A stretch of 54,369 nt of DNA, from NCBI RefSeq assembly GCF_000252165.1, contig NZ_BAET01000018.1, positions 1 through 54,369 on the forward strand. Direction: 5' to 3'. Position numbers and translations under genes: made by a program. Within the stretch, counting starts at the first letter, position 1, and each line of letters begins with the position of its first letter. This document shows, in pieces, positions 53,818 through 54,369 of the stretch. Under the pieces are notes generated by a model. It had not been told where the DNA came from. It saw nothing but the letters and a program-made list of their open reading frames with translations, and ran no database searches. This DNA is from Glaciecola punicea ACAM 611 (GTDB taxonomy: Bacteria > Pseudomonadota > Gammaproteobacteria > Enterobacterales > Alteromonadaceae).

Positions 53818-54369
53818 TGCAGGCACCTGTTCACGTTAGAACATGGTATGAAGCCATTAATGTCTGCCAGCAGCAAGGGCTTGGCTATGTCATTATTACC
53901 GTTCTTTTAAGCGCCGGCTCTACCCCACGCGAAGCGGGTTGTAAAATGGTTGTAAGCGCCGGTGAACAGTTCGACACTATTGGCGGCGGCCATTTAGAGC
54001 ACGAAGCGGTACAAACAGCCCGTGAATTACTGGCCAATAACAAGCAGGCTCAAAAAACAGTTTCTTATCCCTTGTCGAGTCGCTTAGGTCAATGCTGCGG
54101 CGGCGCGGTAAAAGTACTTTATGAGGTGCATGTAAATCATCATCAGCATATAGCCGTGTTTGGTGCAGGTCATGTCGCGCAATCTATAGTGCCTATGCTA
54201 GCGCAGTTGCCCATGCAAATAAGCTGGGTAGACAGTCGTGAAAACTTCTTTAATGGCGAATCAAGCACAGTAGCCCAGTCGACCTTAGCGTTAACGAACG
54301 TTAAAGCCATCACGAATGATGACCCCACTGAGGAGTTAGCGAAGTTGCCTGACAACACGTGGGTAATAA
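53817..54369 (+). CDS. xdhC: XdhC, molybdenum cofactor chaperone (3' end outside window)
   Basis: The first 184 residues of an XdhC/CoxI-type protein that sulfurates the molybdenum cofactor and loads it into XdhB. The ATG overlaps the xdhB stop (TGATG). Signatures are LLSAGSTPREAGCKMVV, DTIGGGHLEHEAV, LGQCCGGAVKVLYEV (molybdenum cofactor ligand cysteines), and the Rossmann start IAVFGAGHVAQSIVPML. The frame stays open to the end of the window. Confidence 0.94.
   Translation, partial: MQAPVHVRTWYEAINVCQQQGLGYVIITVLLSAGSTPREAGCKMVVSAGEQFDTIGGGHLEHEAVQTARELLANNKQAQKTVSYPLSSRLGQCCGGAVKVLYEVHVNHHQHIAVFGAGHVAQSIVPMLAQLPMQISWVDSRENFFNGESSTVAQSTLALTNVKAITNDDPTEELAKLPDNTWVI

Noticed and set aside
1-54369. 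CRISPR arrays, tRNA or rRNA genes, transposases, prophage or integron sites
   Set aside because: Scanning by eye showed no spaced direct repeats, cloverleaf sequences, transposase motifs or att-like duplications.

Overview
The window looks like a piece of chromosome from a marine gammaproteobacterium of the Alteromonadales, close to Alteromonas/Glaciecola. This is inferred from gene order and protein character: the nnr-tsaE-amiB-mutL-miaA-hfq-hflX-hflKC block, a DUF3087 protein, the YjbEFGH-type envelope operon, and moderate-to-low G+C with TA/AT-rich spacers. No tRNA, rRNA, CRISPR array, insertion sequence or prophage was seen. Many adjacent genes share 4-bp start/stop overlaps, so operons are compact.

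Layout. 1-1239: end of an agmatine deiminase gene and the complete N-carbamoylputrescine amidase gene (agmatine to putrescine). 1331-9418: the four genes of the ligase-associated DNA repair set. An Lhr-type helicase and the PdeM phosphoesterase are on the minus strand, and an MBL-fold exonuclease and ATP-dependent ligase are on the plus strand. Between the two halves lie a PLP-dependent Cys/Met-metabolism enzyme and a small orphan protein resembling an internal non-catalytic domain of malate synthase G. 9519-14857: GST, a UbiG-like methyltransferase, DUF2237, DUF4112, ferrochelatase and an AbgT transporter. 15116-25199: a long minus-strand housekeeping block (tRNA modification, mismatch repair, Hfq, FtsH modulators HflKC, cell-wall amidase), with queG divergent from it. 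26689-34839: Dps, RhlE helicase, DUF3087, glutaminase, YbaK, cold-shock protein, HemE, NudC and a Zur-type regulator. 35187-37916: an OmpA-like porin and DnaB. 38331-38658: the wreck of a PAS/EAL signalling gene. 38669-44301: a thiolase and a four-gene YjbEFGH/Gfc-like exopolysaccharide export operon with an internal terminator. 44665-47377: rpsF-rpsR-rplI without priB, then an NfeD/SPFH pair. 47601-54369: an unknown helical protein, thiopurine methyltransferase, and a RutR-like regulator divergent from an xdhABC xanthine dehydrogenase operon that runs off the window end.

The most rewarding non-textbook signals are: the orphan malate-synthase-G-like domain behind four direct copies of TTTGTAAA; a perfect 12-bp-arm palindrome upstream of the thiolase that contains the same octamer; a RutR-like operator placed to control both rutR and xdhA; a roughly 45-residue insertion in the first [2Fe-2S] domain of XdhA; the hairpin between the first and second genes of the yjb-like operon; the deletion-plus-frameshift remnant of a cyclic-di-GMP gene; the loss of priB; and an alphaproteobacterial-looking UbiG. 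All names rest on reading motifs by eye; no database search was run.
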